A stretch of DNA of 64,000 nt from Pseudomonas simiae (GTDB lineage Bacteria > Pseudomonadota > Gammaproteobacteria > Pseudomonadales > Pseudomonadaceae). Every line of letters begins with the position of its first letter. Position 1 is the first letter of the stretch. The stretch covers positions 873,177 to 937,176 of the forward strand of contig NZ_FOKB01000001.1 in the NCBI RefSeq assembly GCF_900111895.1. The letters are read 5' to 3'. Made by a program: the position numbers and the translations under genes. Shown piece by piece: positions 34,969 to 44,178 of the stretch. The notes below the pieces were generated by a model. The model made no database searches. It saw only the letters and a list, made by a program, of their open reading frames with translations, and was not told the DNA's origin.

Positions 34969-36213
34969 ATGACCGACCAACACTGGGGACCGACCATCAG
35001 TGGCGACATCGTAGTCATCGGCGGCGGCTCGGCAGGCATTGGCCTGCTGGCCAGTCTGCTCAAGCGCGACCCGAATCTGAACATCATCCTGATCGAACCG
35101 AGCGACCACCATTGCTACCAGCCCGCGTGGACCTTGGTGGGTGGCGGCGCCTACGACCTGAAAAAAACCCGCCGCCCGCTGGCGGATGTATTGCCCAATG
35201 GCGTTACCTGGGTGCAGGCCGCCGTCAGCGAAATACTGCCCGACGAGCAGACCCTGATCCTCGACAGCGGCCAGCGCGTCAGCTGGCAACACCTGATCGT
35301 ATGCCCCGGCCTGAGGCTGGCGTGGGAGAAGATCGAAGGCCTGCAAGACACCCTCGGCAAGCATGGCGTCACCTCCAACTACAGCTACCAACACGCCGCC
35401 TATACCTGGCAACTGGTCCGGCAACTCAAGGGCGGCAAGGCGATCTTCACCCAGCCGGCCATGCCGATCAAATGCGCAGGCGCGCCGCAAAAAGCCATGT
35501 ACCTGTCCTGCGATCACTGGCTCAAGCGGGGCGTGCTGAAAAACATCGACGTCGAATTCAACCTGGCCGGCGCCGCGCTGTTCGGCGTGGCGACGTTCGT
35601 GCCGCCGTTGATGAAATACGTAGAGAAGTACAACGCGCGCCTGGCGTTCAATGCCAACCTGGTGAAAGTCGACGGCCCGGCACGCAAGGCCTGGTTCGAA
35701 GTGAAGGACGTCGAAGGCAATGCTCGCATTGAAGAAAAATCCTTCGACTTGCTGCACGTCGTCCCACCGCAAGTCTCCCCGGATTTCATCCGCCAAAGCC
35801 CTTTGGCCGACGCCGCCGGCTGGTGCGAAGTGAACCCCCACAGCCTGCAACACCTGCGTTACCCGCACATCTTCGGCCTGGGTGACGTGTGCGGCACCAC
35901 CAACGCCAAGACCGCCGCTGCGGTACGCAAGCAGATCGTGGTGGTTGCCGAGAACCTGCTGGCCCTGCGCAAACAGGCGCCGCTGCCGCTCAAGTACGAT
36001 GGTTACGGCTCCTGCCCATTGACGGTGGAGAAGGGCAAGGTGGTGTTGGCCGAGTTCGGCTACGGCGGCAAGTTACTGCCGACCTTCCCCCTGGACCCGA
36101 CCCAGGCACGTCGCTCGATGTGGTTTCTCAAGGCCACGCTGCTGCCATGGTTCTACTGGAATGGCATGCTCAAGGGCCGCGAGTGGTTGACCCGTCTGAG
36201 CAAGGTGGACTGA
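34969..36213 (+). CDS. sqr: Sulfide:quinone oxidoreductase
   Basis: A 414-residue FAD protein that oxidises sulfide to persulfide/polysulfide and passes electrons to quinone at the membrane. FAD motif [18 protein letters not shown], catalytic cysteines in [20 protein letters not shown] and [19 protein letters not shown], and the second FAD motif [21 protein letters not shown] are visible. The C-terminal amphipathic region ([16 protein letters not shown]) probably anchors it to the membrane. It ends with TGA directly followed by the ATG of the next gene. Confidence 0.9.
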   Translation: MTDQHWGPTISGDIVVIGGGSAGIGLLASLLKRDPNLNIILIEPSDHHCYQPAWTLVGGGAYDLKKTRRPLADVLPNGVTWVQAAVSEILPDEQTLILDSGQRVSWQHLIVCPGLRLAWEKIEGLQDTLGKHGVTSNYSYQHAAYTWQLVRQLKGGKAIFTQPAMPIKCAGAPQKAMYLSCDHWLKRGVLKNIDVEFNLAGAALFGVATFVPPLMKYVEKYNARLAFNANLVKVDGPARKAWFEVKDVEGNARIEEKSFDLLHVVPPQVSPDFIRQSPLADAAGWCEVNPHSLQHLRYPHIFGLGDVCGTTNAKTAAAVRKQIVVVAENLLALRKQAPLPLKYDGYGSCPLTVEKGKVVLAEFGYGGKLLPTFPLDPTQARRSMWFLKATLLPWFYWNGMLKGREWLTRLSKVD

Positions 36214-37020
36214 ATGCTGCTGGCCAGTGTGTTGGGATTATTGATGGGCGTGGTCATGGGGTTGACGGGCGCAGGCGGCGGCATCCTTGGGGTGCCGGCG
36301 CTGGTGCTGGGCCTTGGCTTGAGCATGACCCAGGCGGCGCCGGTGTCGTTGCTCGCCGTCGGTGCGGCGGCAGCGGTGGGGGCGATCGACGGTTTGCGCC
36401 ATGGTCTGGTGCGTTATCGTGCTGCGTTGCTGATCGCGTTGCTCGGCGCGCTGTTCTCCCCGGTGGGGGTGTTTGTCGCCCACCAATTGCCGGAACCGCT
36501 GTTGATGGGCTTGTTCAGCGCGTTGATGGTGCTGGTCGCCTGGCGCATGTTGCAGCGCGAAAAAAACCAGCCGGGACCCAGTGACCATGGCAGCGCGTCC
36601 TGGGGGCAGAAGAACTGCATGCTCAACCAGCAGACCGGGCGCTTGGCCTGGACCGCCAAATGCAGCGCCACCCTGGCCGCACTGGGCGCGGTGACGGGGG
36701 CGGTCTCGGGTTTGCTCGGGGTGGGCGGCGGCTTTTTGATCGTACCGGCGTTCAAGCAACTCACCGACGTGCAGATGCGCGGCATCGTCGCCACGTCGCT
36801 GATGGTGATCAGCCTGATTTCGCTGATCGGCGTGGCCGGCGCGTTGCATGCCGGGGTGCGCATCGAATCCGTGGGCTGGGTATTTATCGCGGCGAGTATC
36901 GTCGGCATGCTGATCGGCCGGCGCCTGTGCTCGGTGGTTGCCGCACGCACGTTGCAGGTGGGGTTTGCCAGCCTGTGTGTGGTGGTGGCTATCGGCATGC
37001 TGGTCAGCGCCTTGCTTTGA
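36214..37020 (+). CDS. TauE/SafE family sulfite exporter-like permease
   Basis: A 268-residue permease with about eight hydrophobic helices and the repeated TauE half-motifs GLTGAGGGILGVPAL and SGLLGVGGGFLIVPAF. Start is contiguous with the SQR stop, showing tight coupling. In this sulfide module the plausible cargo is sulfite or thiosulfate produced from persulfide oxidation. A hydrophilic cytoplasmic linker (QREKNQPGPSDHGS) lies between the halves. Confidence 0.88.
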   Translation: MLLASVLGLLMGVVMGLTGAGGGILGVPALVLGLGLSMTQAAPVSLLAVGAAAAVGAIDGLRHGLVRYRAALLIALLGALFSPVGVFVAHQLPEPLLMGLFSALMVLVAWRMLQREKNQPGPSDHGSASWGQKNCMLNQQTGRLAWTAKCSATLAALGAVTGAVSGLLGVGGGFLIVPAFKQLTDVQMRGIVATSLMVISLISLIGVAGALHAGVRIESVGWVFIAASIVGMLIGRRLCSVVAARTLQVGFASLCVVVAIGMLVSALL

Positions 37021-37082
37021 ACGTAATCGTTCCTACGCGGCGGGAACGATCAAGCGCCCTCATCCCATCGCATCCCCCTACC

Positions 37083-37098
37083 CAGTACCCAAGTAGCA
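37083..37098 (+). promoter_or_regulatory. PQQ-cluster motif, site A (CAGTACCCAAGTAGCA)
   Basis: This 16-mer lies 54 bases before the FIST gene ATG and is one of six related elements in the alcohol-oxidation cluster. It agrees fully with the hand-built consensus CAGTAC-YMAR-GTAGYA. Confidence 0.5.
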
Positions 37099-37151
37099 TA
37101 GGTCCCAACCCCCGCTCTTCGTAAACTCATGCCTCAGAGGGGGAGGCAACG

Positions 37152-38297
37152 ATGCATAACGGTGAAGGCGTAGTCAGTGCCATGTCCCAGGCCACCGATG
37201 CCGGGCAGGCCGCCGAGGAGTTGGCGCGGCAACTGCTGCATCCGTACCTGGGCTTCGTGCTGTTTTTCTGCTCGGCGTCCTACGACCTGCAGGCCCTGGG
37301 CCAGGCCCTGCAAGCGTGTTTCGGCAACGTGCGCGTGGTGGGCTGCACCAGCGCCGGCGAGATCACGCCCGAGGGCTACGGCCGCAATTGCGTGACGGCA
37401 ATGGGCTTTAACCACGCGCACTTTTCCATCGCCACGGAGCTGATCGACCAGGTGGAACACTTCAGCCTGATCGATGCCCAGCAGATGGTCGAACGTCTCG
37501 TCGGCGGTTGCCGCAGCAATACCCTGGCACCGATCAAGGGCAACACCTTCGCCCTGACCCTGCTCGATGGCTTGTCCAGCCGTGAAGAGGTGGTGCTCGC
37601 TGCCCTCAGCGCGGCGCTTGGCGACATTCCGCATTTCGGCGGTTCGGCCGGCGACGACAATTTCCTCACCCACACCCACGTGTATTTCAACGGCGCTTTC
37701 CACAGCGGTGCGGCGGTGGTGGTGCTGGTCAATACCTGGCTGGATTTCGAGGTGTTCACCACCCACCACATCCTGCCGCGCAGCGAAAAACTGGTGGTCA
37801 CCGGCGCCGACAGCCCGTCGCGCCGGGTCTTCGAGCTCAATGCCGAACCGGCCGCCGAAGAATACGCGCGGCATATCGGCGTGGCAGTGGCCGACCTCGA
37901 TCACCGGGTCTTCGCGGCGCATCCGTTGGCGGTACGCATCCACGACCAGTACTACGTGCGGGCGATCCAGCAAGTGCACGACGACCTCAGCCTGAGTTTC
38001 TACTGCGCGGTGGAAAACGGCATCGTCCTCACCGTGATGAAGCCCGGGCTGATCCTGCCGAACCTGCAAACCCTGTTCGACGGCTTGCAAGCGCGCCTTG
38101 GCGACCTGCTGTTGACCATCGGCTGCGACTGCTTCCTGCGCCGCCTGGAGTTGGAAGACAGCGACAATCTGGAACAGATCGGCGGTTTCCTGCGTGACCA
38201 GCGGGTGATGGGCTTCAACACCTACGGAGAACAGTTCAATGGCATGCATATCAACCAGACCTTCACTGGAGTCGCCATTGCCCGAGGTCGGCGCTGA
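37152..38297 (+). CDS. FIST domain sensory protein
   Basis: A 381-residue soluble protein. FIST-N (about 25-230) starts LGFVLFFCSASYD and includes VRVVGCTSAGEI and PHFGGSAGDDNF; FIST-C follows to about 370. FIST domains are predicted to bind small ligands, possibly amino acids. GGGGGAGG precedes the ATG. The downstream kinase gene begins 59 bases before its stop, so the two are translated together, and a direct signalling complex is likely. P. aeruginosa has the same pair at the start of its ethanol oxidation cluster. No membrane segment or signal peptide is present. Confidence 0.88.
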   Translation: MHNGEGVVSAMSQATDAGQAAEELARQLLHPYLGFVLFFCSASYDLQALGQALQACFGNVRVVGCTSAGEITPEGYGRNCVTAMGFNHAHFSIATELIDQVEHFSLIDAQQMVERLVGGCRSNTLAPIKGNTFALTLLDGLSSREEVVLAALSAALGDIPHFGGSAGDDNFLTHTHVYFNGAFHSGAAVVVLVNTWLDFEVFTTHHILPRSEKLVVTGADSPSRRVFELNAEPAAEEYARHIGVAVADLDHRVFAAHPLAVRIHDQYYVRAIQQVHDDLSLSFYCAVENGIVLTVMKPGLILPNLQTLFDGLQARLGDLLLTIGCDCFLRRLELEDSDNLEQIGGFLRDQRVMGFNTYGEQFNGMHINQTFTGVAIARGRR

Positions 38298-40179
38298 ACT
38301 GCTCGCCCAGGTTGCCCAGCTGCAACAGGACAACCACAAGCTGGCACGGATCAACGCCGCGCTGATCGAACGCATCGAGTCCGGCATGGCCCAGGGCAAT
38401 AACCCTTACACCACCTTTCAGCATTCCGTGGTGCTGGCCGAGCAAGTGCGTGAACGCACCGACGCGCTGAACCAAGCGATGGCCGAACTCAAGGCCAGCA
38501 ACCACTTGCTGATCAACGCCCGGCTGCGCGCCGAAACCCTGCGCGGCGAACAGGTCGCGGCACAAAAGGCCCAGGAAAGCGAACGCTGGATTCGCCTGAT
38601 CACCGATAACGTCCCGGCCCTGATCGGCTACCTGAACGCCGACCTGGTCTACGAGTTCACCAACAAAGTCTATGAAGAATGGTATTGCTGGCCGCGCGGC
38701 ATGATGCTCGGCCAGAGCCTGCGCGAGGTCCACAGTGAGCAACACTGCCAGCGCCTGGACGCCTACGTCGCCCGCGCCCTGGCGGGGGAGAGCGTGACCT
38801 TTGAATTCGCCGAGACCAACATCAATAATCAGGAGCGCTACATGCTGCGCTCCTATGTGCCGAATACGCTGGCCAGCGGCGAAGTGGTAGGGATCTTCGT
38901 GCTGATCCGCGACATCACCGAACGCCGCCGCACCGCCGAAGCCCTGCATCAGGCCTATCAGCACCTGGAGCAACGCGTGGCCCAGCGCACCTCGGAACTG
39001 ACCGCGCTCAACGACCAGTTATTGCAGGAGATCGACGAGCGCCGCCGTGTGGAGGCGCGCCTGCGTGAAGCCAAGCTGGAGGCCGAGCAGGCCAACCTGT
39101 CAAAAACCAAATTCCTCGCCGCCGTCAGTCATGACCTGCTGCAACCTTTGAATGCGGCGCGCCTGTTTACCAGCGCGCTGCTGGAGCGGCCCAGCGAAAC
39201 GTTGGTGCGCAACGTGAGCAACTCCCTGGAAGACGTGGAAAACCTGCTGGGCACCCTGGTGGATATTTCCAAGCTGGATGCCGGGGTGATCAAGGCCGAC
39301 ATCGCGCCGTTTGCCCTGAGTGAACTGCTCGACAACCTGGCCGCCGAGTACACCGAGTTGGCCCGCAGCGAGGGCCTGGCGCTGCATTTTGTCGGCTGCT
39401 CGGCGTTGGTGCGCAGCGATATTCAGCTGCTGGCGCGGATTCTGCGCAACCTGTTGAGCAATGCGATTCGCTACACCTACAACGGGCGTGTGGTGCTGGG
39501 GTGTCGCCGCCAGCATCAGCGTTTGTTGATCCAGGTGTGGGACAGCGGCATGGGCATCGCCGAGGAGCGGTTGGAGGAGATTTTCCAGGAGTTCAAGCGC
39601 GGTGATGTGCAGCGGCCCGACCAGGACCGGGGGTTGGGCCTGGGGCTGGCGATTGTGGAAAAGATCGCCGGGATCCTGGGTCATCGTATCAGCGTCAAAT
39701 CCTGGCCGGGTAAAGGCTCGATGTTCTCGGTGGAGGTGCCGTTGAGCGCCACGGCGCCCAAGTCGCTGCCAATACTGGCCATGAGCGAACCGATGCTCGA
39801 ACGCCTGCAAGGCGCGCGGGTGTGGGTGCTGGATAACGACGCGGCGATCTGCGCGGGCATGCGCACCTTGCTGGAAGGCTGGGGCTGCCAGGTGATCACG
39901 GCGTTGTCGGAGCAAGACCTGGCACGACAGGTGGATAACTACCATGCCGAAGCCGACTTGCTGATCGCCGACTACCACCTCGACGACGACCAGAACGGCG
40001 TCGACGCCGTCGCCCGCATCAATGGACGACGCGGCCGCGCGATACCGGCGTTGATGATCACCGCCAACTACAGCAATGAGTTGAAGCAGCAGATCCGCGA
40101 GTTGGGACACACCCTGATGCACAAGCCGGTACGCCCGATGAAACTCAAGACCGCCATGAGCCACCTGCTCGGCAAATGA
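38239..40179 (+). CDS. pedS1: Hybrid sensor histidine kinase ErcS'/PedS1
   Basis: A 646-residue cytoplasmic hybrid kinase. N-terminal coiled coil (20-110), PAS domain (about 112-230), second coiled coil, HisKA with His298 in AVSHDLLQPLNAARL, HATPase motifs (NLLSNAIRYT, GLGLGLAIVEKIA), and a C-terminal receiver with Asp578 in LIADYHLDD and Lys in MHKPVRP. It matches the ErcS' kinase (P. aeruginosa) acting in the hierarchical control of ethanol oxidation. No transmembrane segment exists, so it probably senses through PAS and the FIST partner. The start has GGAGAA ten bases upstream and overlaps the FIST gene by 59 bases. Confidence 0.88.
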   Translation: MACISTRPSLESPLPEVGAELLAQVAQLQQDNHKLARINAALIERIESGMAQGNNPYTTFQHSVVLAEQVRERTDALNQAMAELKASNHLLINARLRAETLRGEQVAAQKAQESERWIRLITDNVPALIGYLNADLVYEFTNKVYEEWYCWPRGMMLGQSLREVHSEQHCQRLDAYVARALAGESVTFEFAETNINNQERYMLRSYVPNTLASGEVVGIFVLIRDITERRRTAEALHQAYQHLEQRVAQRTSELTALNDQLLQEIDERRRVEARLREAKLEAEQANLSKTKFLAAVSHDLLQPLNAARLFTSALLERPSETLVRNVSNSLEDVENLLGTLVDISKLDAGVIKADIAPFALSELLDNLAAEYTELARSEGLALHFVGCSALVRSDIQLLARILRNLLSNAIRYTYNGRVVLGCRRQHQRLLIQVWDSGMGIAEERLEEIFQEFKRGDVQRPDQDRGLGLGLAIVEKIAGILGHRISVKSWPGKGSMFSVEVPLSATAPKSLPILAMSEPMLERLQGARVWVLDNDAAICAGMRTLLEGWGCQVITALSEQDLARQVDNYHAEADLLIADYHLDDDQNGVDAVARINGRRGRAIPALMITANYSNELKQQIRELGHTLMHKPVRPMKLKTAMSHLLGK

Positions 40180-40210
40180 ACGGCGAAATACCCACAAGTG
40201 GAGATCAAAA

Positions 40211-40300
40211 TGTGGGAGGGGGCTTGCGCCCGATAGCGGTGGGTCAGTCGACATCATAACTGACTGATGCACCGCCATCGGGAGCAAGCCCCCTCCCACA
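40211..40300. repeat. Inverted REP pair between convergent genes
   Basis: TGTGGGAGGGGGCTTGC... and its near reverse complement, with two mismatches, enclose a second small inverted repeat (TCAGT/ACTGA). The pair fills the gap between convergent pedS1 and erbR and probably acts as a transcription barrier. Confidence 0.85.
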
Positions 40301-40325
40301 TTTGACCGGTGTGGTGTGAGGCGGG

Positions 40326-40991
40326 TCAGCGGCGCAGGTAAGAGCCGAAATCGATATCCCCGGCGCTGAGGATCGCCTGCACCCGGTTATGCACATTCAA
40401 TTTGCGCAGGATCGCCGACACGTGGGCCTTTACTGTGGTCTCGGCAATCTCCAGCGTGTACGCGATCTGTTTGTTCGACTCGCCCTTGGTCATGCGTTCC
40501 AGCACCAGCAATTGCTTGCGCGTCAGGGCTTGCAGCAGTTCGGGGGCGAAGCCGGGGTTTTCGTTGAGGCGCCGGTGGGTGCCAGGCTTCTGGGTGCGGA
40601 TGATGTCCGGCGGCAGGTACACGTTGCCGTTGAGAATCTGCTGGATCGCCTCGGTCATTTGCAGGCGCGGCGAGGATTTGGTGATAAAGCCCACGGCGCC
40701 ATAGGTGATGGCTTGCAGCACGACTTGCTTGTCCTGCTCGGCCGAGACGATCACCACCGGAATGGTCGGCGCCTCGTTGCGCAGGTTGATCAGGCCATTG
40801 AGGCCGTGCATGCCGGGCATGTTCAGGTCGAGGAGGATCAGGTCGAGGTCGTCGTGTTCCTGGGTCAAGGCAAGGGCGCTGTCGAGGTCGGCGGTTTCCA
40901 TCACTTCGCTGCCGGGAAAGCCGTCGCTGATGACGTTATGGATCGCTTCGCGAAACAGTGGGTGATCGTCGGCAATCAGGATTTTGTACAT
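40326..40991 (-). CDS. erbR: LuxR-type response regulator ErbR/AgmR/PedR1
   Basis: A 221-residue NarL-type response regulator: receiver with Asp55 in [10 protein letters not shown] and Lys in ITKSS, and a LuxR HTH ([43 protein letters not shown]). AgmR/ErbR is the general activator of PQQ-dependent alcohol oxidation in P. aeruginosa and of ped genes in P. putida (PedR1). It is the last gene of the CXXCW operon, 15 bases after its stop. It probably receives phosphate from one of the ErcS-type kinases and is the leading candidate for binding the 16-bp cluster motif. Confidence 0.9.
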   Translation of the reverse strand: MYKILIADDHPLFREAIHNVISDGFPGSEVMETADLDSALALTQEHDDLDLILLDLNMPGMHGLNGLINLRNEAPTIPVVIVSAEQDKQVVLQAITYGAVGFITKSSPRLQMTEAIQQILNGNVYLPPDIIRTQKPGTHRRLNENPGFAPELLQALTRKQLLVLERMTKGESNKQIAYTLEIAETTVKAHVSAILRKLNVHNRVQAILSAGDIDFGSYLRR

Positions 40992-41006
40992 GGCCGTTCA
41001 CCTTGC

Positions 41007-41555
41007 TTATTGTGATGTTTGAAATGGCTCGGGTTGGGCGACCGTCACCGGCAGCTTCGCCGCTTCCCAGGCATCCAGTCCGTCGCGATACCAGTACACA
41101 GAGGTATAGCCGAGGTTGGCGGCACGTTTTACCGCGTTCCAACTCAGCCAGCAATCGGAGCGGCAATAGAAGACCAACGGTCGCTTGAGGTCGCCGCCGC
41201 TGTAGGCATACAGGTGGCGCACGAAATAGCTTTGCCACTCCGGCGTCAGGTCGCCGTCGCCCGTATTGGCCAGCCAGTGGCTGCCGGGCAGGTTGGCGTG
41301 GGGCTGGTCTTCGATGAAGCGACCTTGCAGCCACTGGCGGCGGTACACGTCGATCAGCACGGGCGCGGGTGTTTGGCTGAGCAGGGTTTGCAGCGCCGCA
41401 GTGTCGACAATCGTGGCACCGGGCAGGTGGTCGGGCGTGGGGCTGCGGTACAGGCTGATGCGGTAGCCGTCGGCGGAAAACAGAGGGGCGTCAGCCTGGA
41501 CGTTGGCGACGAACAGGCACAGCAGTGCCAACAGAGGCAGTCGGGCGTACAGCAT
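41007..41555 (-). CDS. PQQ-dependent catabolism-associated CXXCW motif protein
   Basis: A 182-residue exported protein, with a signal peptide ending at ANVQA. The core is rhodanese-like: VLIDVYRR, SHWLANTGDGDLT, and FYCRSDCWLSWNAVKRAANLGYTSVYWYRDGLDAWEAA, where the motif is C-x3-C-W by my reading. The two Cys could form a redox pair or bind metal in the periplasm. This family is restricted to clusters for PQQ-dependent alcohol use, and its role is unknown. Site B of the cluster motif lies 80-95 bases upstream. Confidence 0.88.
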   Translation of the reverse strand: MLYARLPLLALLCLFVANVQADAPLFSADGYRISLYRSPTPDHLPGATIVDTAALQTLLSQTPAPVLIDVYRRQWLQGRFIEDQPHANLPGSHWLANTGDGDLTPEWQSYFVRHLYAYSGGDLKRPLVFYCRSDCWLSWNAVKRAANLGYTSVYWYRDGLDAWEAAKLPVTVAQPEPFQTSQ

Positions 41556-41634
41556 GGCAGGGCGATCCTTATCGTTATGCGCGCATTACACGTGAGTCCC
41601 GAGCCCTTGGGAATGCGACGATAGACAGGAAAAC

Positions 41635-41650
41635 CAGTACTAAAGTAGTA
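41635..41650 (-). promoter_or_regulatory. PQQ-cluster motif, site B (CAGTACTAAAGTAGTA)
   Basis: A full match to the cluster consensus, upstream of the CXXCW-erbR genes and just behind the permease stop. Relative to those genes it is read on the opposite strand as TACTACTTTAGTACTG. Confidence 0.5.
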
Positions 41651-41663
41651 GTTTTTGCCGCCG

Positions 41664-42455
41664 TCAGCCCTTTTTGCGCAACGCCGCATGCTGGGGATTG
41701 AAGGTCAGCACCGCCAACACCGCGAACAGCACGGTCAAGCCCAGGCACACCGCCAAGGCCAGGCCGGCGAAGCGTTCGTACAGGGCGAAGCGCACCAGCT
41801 CCACAGCGTGGGTAAACGGGTTGATCGCACACAGCCAGTACAGCCATTCACTGGAGTCGCGCATCTTCCACAGCGGGTACAGCGCCGAAGAAAGGAAAAA
41901 CAGCGGGAAGATCACGAAGTTCATCACCCCGGCAAAGTTCTCCAGTTGGCGAATCGCGTTCGACAGCAACAGGCCCAGGGCGCTCAACATCAAGGCCACC
42001 AGCAGCAACGCCGGCAGGGCGATCAACAGCCCCATGGCCGGTGGTTGCACGCCGTACACCCAGGCAATCGCCAGGAACCCATACACCTGCAACAGTGAAA
42101 TCAGCGCGGTGGCCAACAGCTTGCTGCACAGCAAAAACGTGCGCGGCAACGGGCTGGTCAGCAGCACGCGCATGCTGCCCATCTCGCGGTCGTAGACCAT
42201 CGACAGCGAGCCTTGCATGCCGTTGAACAGCAGGATCATGCAGGCCAGCCCCGGGATGATGTACACCTCGTAGGGGATGTAGGTGTCGTAGGGTTCGATC
42301 ACCGAGATGCCCAACGCGGCGCGGAACCCGGCGGCGAACACCAGCAGCCACAGCAATGGGCGCACCAGCGCACTGAGAAACCGCGTGCGCTGCAACACAA
42401 ATCGCAGCCACTCGCGCAGCACGATGCCGCGCAGGCATTGCCAGTAAGCGTTCAT
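41664..42455 (-). CDS. ABC-2 type permease, PQQ-dependent alcohol system
   Basis: A 263-residue ABC-2 permease with six hydrophobic segments; the NodJ-like motifs YIIPGLACMILLFNGMQGSLSMVYDREMGSMRVLLTSP and NFVIFPLFFLSSALYPLW are clear. ABC-2 permeases export. I use the ATG at 42455, where it overlaps the ATPase stop by ATGA; a longer frame runs into the ATPase gene. It is part of a five-gene set (binding protein, beta-propeller, ATPase, permease, CXXCW) tied to PQQ alcohol oxidation with unknown cargo. Confidence 0.88.
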   Translation of the reverse strand: MNAYWQCLRGIVLREWLRFVLQRTRFLSALVRPLLWLLVFAAGFRAALGISVIEPYDTYIPYEVYIIPGLACMILLFNGMQGSLSMVYDREMGSMRVLLTSPLPRTFLLCSKLLATALISLLQVYGFLAIAWVYGVQPPAMGLLIALPALLLVALMLSALGLLLSNAIRQLENFAGVMNFVIFPLFFLSSALYPLWKMRDSSEWLYWLCAINPFTHAVELVRFALYERFAGLALAVCLGLTVLFAVLAVLTFNPQHAALRKKG

Positions 42456-43192
42456 GCCGCTGCTCCCGTCGTGGTGGGGCGAGTCAAACGCGCGAACACA
42501 CTGCCGAGGTCGCCGCCTTGTTGCGCGATCAAGGCATCGACTTGCCCACGGGCCACCAGACGACCCTGATGCAGAATCATCAACGCATCGTCGGCCTGCA
42601 CTTCGTCGAGCAGGTGGGTGGTCCACAGTACGCTGATGCCGTGTTCGAGGCACAGGCTGCGCACGTGCTGGTTCAGCGCCAGGCGGCTGGCCGGGTCGAG
42701 GCCGACGCTGGCTTCATCCAACAGCAGCAAGCGCGGCTCATGCAGCAACGCCCGGGCGATTTCCACCCGGCGCCGGTGTCCGCCGTTGAGCTCGCGGACT
42801 TTTTCGCGGCGCCGTTCCGTGAGGGCCTGGCGTGCCAGTTCGGCGGCTACGCGCAGGTCGGTCTGGCGCCGCGATAAACCATGCAGCGCGGCGTGGTAGC
42901 GCAGGTTCTGTTCCACGCTCAGATCCAGGTCCAGGGTGCTTTGCTGGAACACCACACCCAGCTGGGTGAGGGCCGCACGCGGTGCCTCACGCAGGGAGTG
43001 ACCGCCCACGCGGATGTCGCCGCTTTGCAGGTCATACAGCCGCGTGAGCAGGGCGATCAAGGTGGATTTGCCGGCGCCATTGGGCCCCAGCAGCGCCGCA
43101 AAGCGCCCCGGTGCAAGGCTGAAACTCACCTCGCACAAGGCCTGCCGTGCGCCGTAGGCGAAACTCACGTCGCGCACCTCCAGGGCGTTCAT
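42452..43192 (-). CDS. ABC transporter ATPase, PQQ-dependent alcohol system
   Basis: A 246-residue ATPase of the ABC-2 export type. Walker A is GPNGAGKST (about 35), Walker B LLLLDEASVGLDP; the signature region reads LNGGHRRRVEIARAL, with LNGGH in place of LSGGQ, typical of the NodI/CcmA-like branch. It overlaps the beta-propeller stop by ATGA. The start chosen is the ATG at 43192; the much longer frame upstream is a shadow of the beta-propeller gene. Confidence 0.88.
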   Translation of the reverse strand: MNALEVRDVSFAYGARQALCEVSFSLAPGRFAALLGPNGAGKSTLIALLTRLYDLQSGDIRVGGHSLREAPRAALTQLGVVFQQSTLDLDLSVEQNLRYHAALHGLSRRQTDLRVAAELARQALTERRREKVRELNGGHRRRVEIARALLHEPRLLLLDEASVGLDPASRLALNQHVRSLCLEHGISVLWTTHLLDEVQADDALMILHQGRLVARGQVDALIAQQGGDLGSVFARLTRPTTTGAAA

Positions 43193-44148
43193 GGTGTGAC
43201 CACCACGCCCCACGGGTAACGCCCGACCTTCACCGACTTGATCACCTTGAGGCTGTCCACATCGATCACCGACACATCGCCGCTCACGCCGTTGGTGACC
43301 AGCAACTGTTTCTCGTCCGGGGTAAATGCCATCTGCCACACGCGGCGGCCCACCAACAGGTAGTCGAGGACCTCGAAGGTCTTGGCGTCGATCACGGCCA
43401 CATGGTTGGCCGGGCCGAGGGCGACAAAGCCGTACTTGCCGTCGGCGCTGAGCTTGATGCCGACCGGCTGGACTTTGTCCGGGTGCACGCCCTTGATGCT
43501 GAAGGTCAGGGTCTTGAGGATCGCGCGGCTGGCTACGTCGAGGATGGTCACGGTGCCGCCGATTTCCGCCGAGGCCCACAGCTGCGAGCCATCGTGGTTG
43601 AACTCGACGAAGCGCGGGCGCTGGTCCACCAGGGTGCTGTCGGCCAGGGTCTGGGTGCTGGTGTCGATCCAGTGCAGCATGTTGGTGGTTTCGCTGGTGT
43701 TCACCGCCCACTTGCCATCCGGGCTCACGGCCATGCCTTCGGGTTCGACGCCGACGTTGATCTGGCCGAGCACCTTGGCGGTCTCGGTGTCGATCACGGT
43801 GACCAGCGCGTCGTCTTCGTTGGACACATACAGCCAACGGTTATTGGGGTGCAGGGCGAACTGCTCGGGGTCTTTGCCGGAGGGCAGTTCCTTGATGATC
43901 TTGCGCGTGGCCACGTCCATCACCTGCACGCGGTCCGAGTCGCTGGCGCAGATGTACAGCAGCTTGTTGTCATGGGACAGCAGCAAGCCTCGCGGACGCT
44001 GGCCGACCTTGAGGGTGTCGGTGACTTGCAGGGACTGCATGTCGATCAGGCTCAGGCTGTTGTCTTTCTCGTTGGAGACCCAGGCGGTACTGGCCACGGC
44101 GTGCCCGGCGGCAAGCAGCAGGGCGCATGAGAGCAGGGTGCGGCGCAT
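43189..44148 (-). CDS. YVTN-type beta-propeller, PQQ-dependent catabolism-associated
   Basis: A 319-residue periplasmic protein with signal peptide ending at HAVAS. About seven repeats of the YVTN/NHL type are visible, each with a WVSNEKDNSLSLIDM or WLYVSNEDDALVTVIDT-like blade. This TIGR03866-type family is confined to PQQ alcohol clusters and probably docks to the quinoprotein or the exporter. AAGGA lies before the ATG. No PQQ-binding W-motif is seen, so it is not itself a dehydrogenase. Confidence 0.88.
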   Translation of the reverse strand: MRRTLLSCALLLAAGHAVASTAWVSNEKDNSLSLIDMQSLQVTDTLKVGQRPRGLLLSHDNKLLYICASDSDRVQVMDVATRKIIKELPSGKDPEQFALHPNNRWLYVSNEDDALVTVIDTETAKVLGQINVGVEPEGMAVSPDGKWAVNTSETTNMLHWIDTSTQTLADSTLVDQRPRFVEFNHDGSQLWASAEIGGTVTILDVASRAILKTLTFSIKGVHPDKVQPVGIKLSADGKYGFVALGPANHVAVIDAKTFEVLDYLLVGRRVWQMAFTPDEKQLLVTNGVSGDVSVIDVDSLKVIKSVKVGRYPWGVVVTP

Positions 44149-44178
44149 GGCGGAGTCCTTATTATTGTGGGTAGGTGA

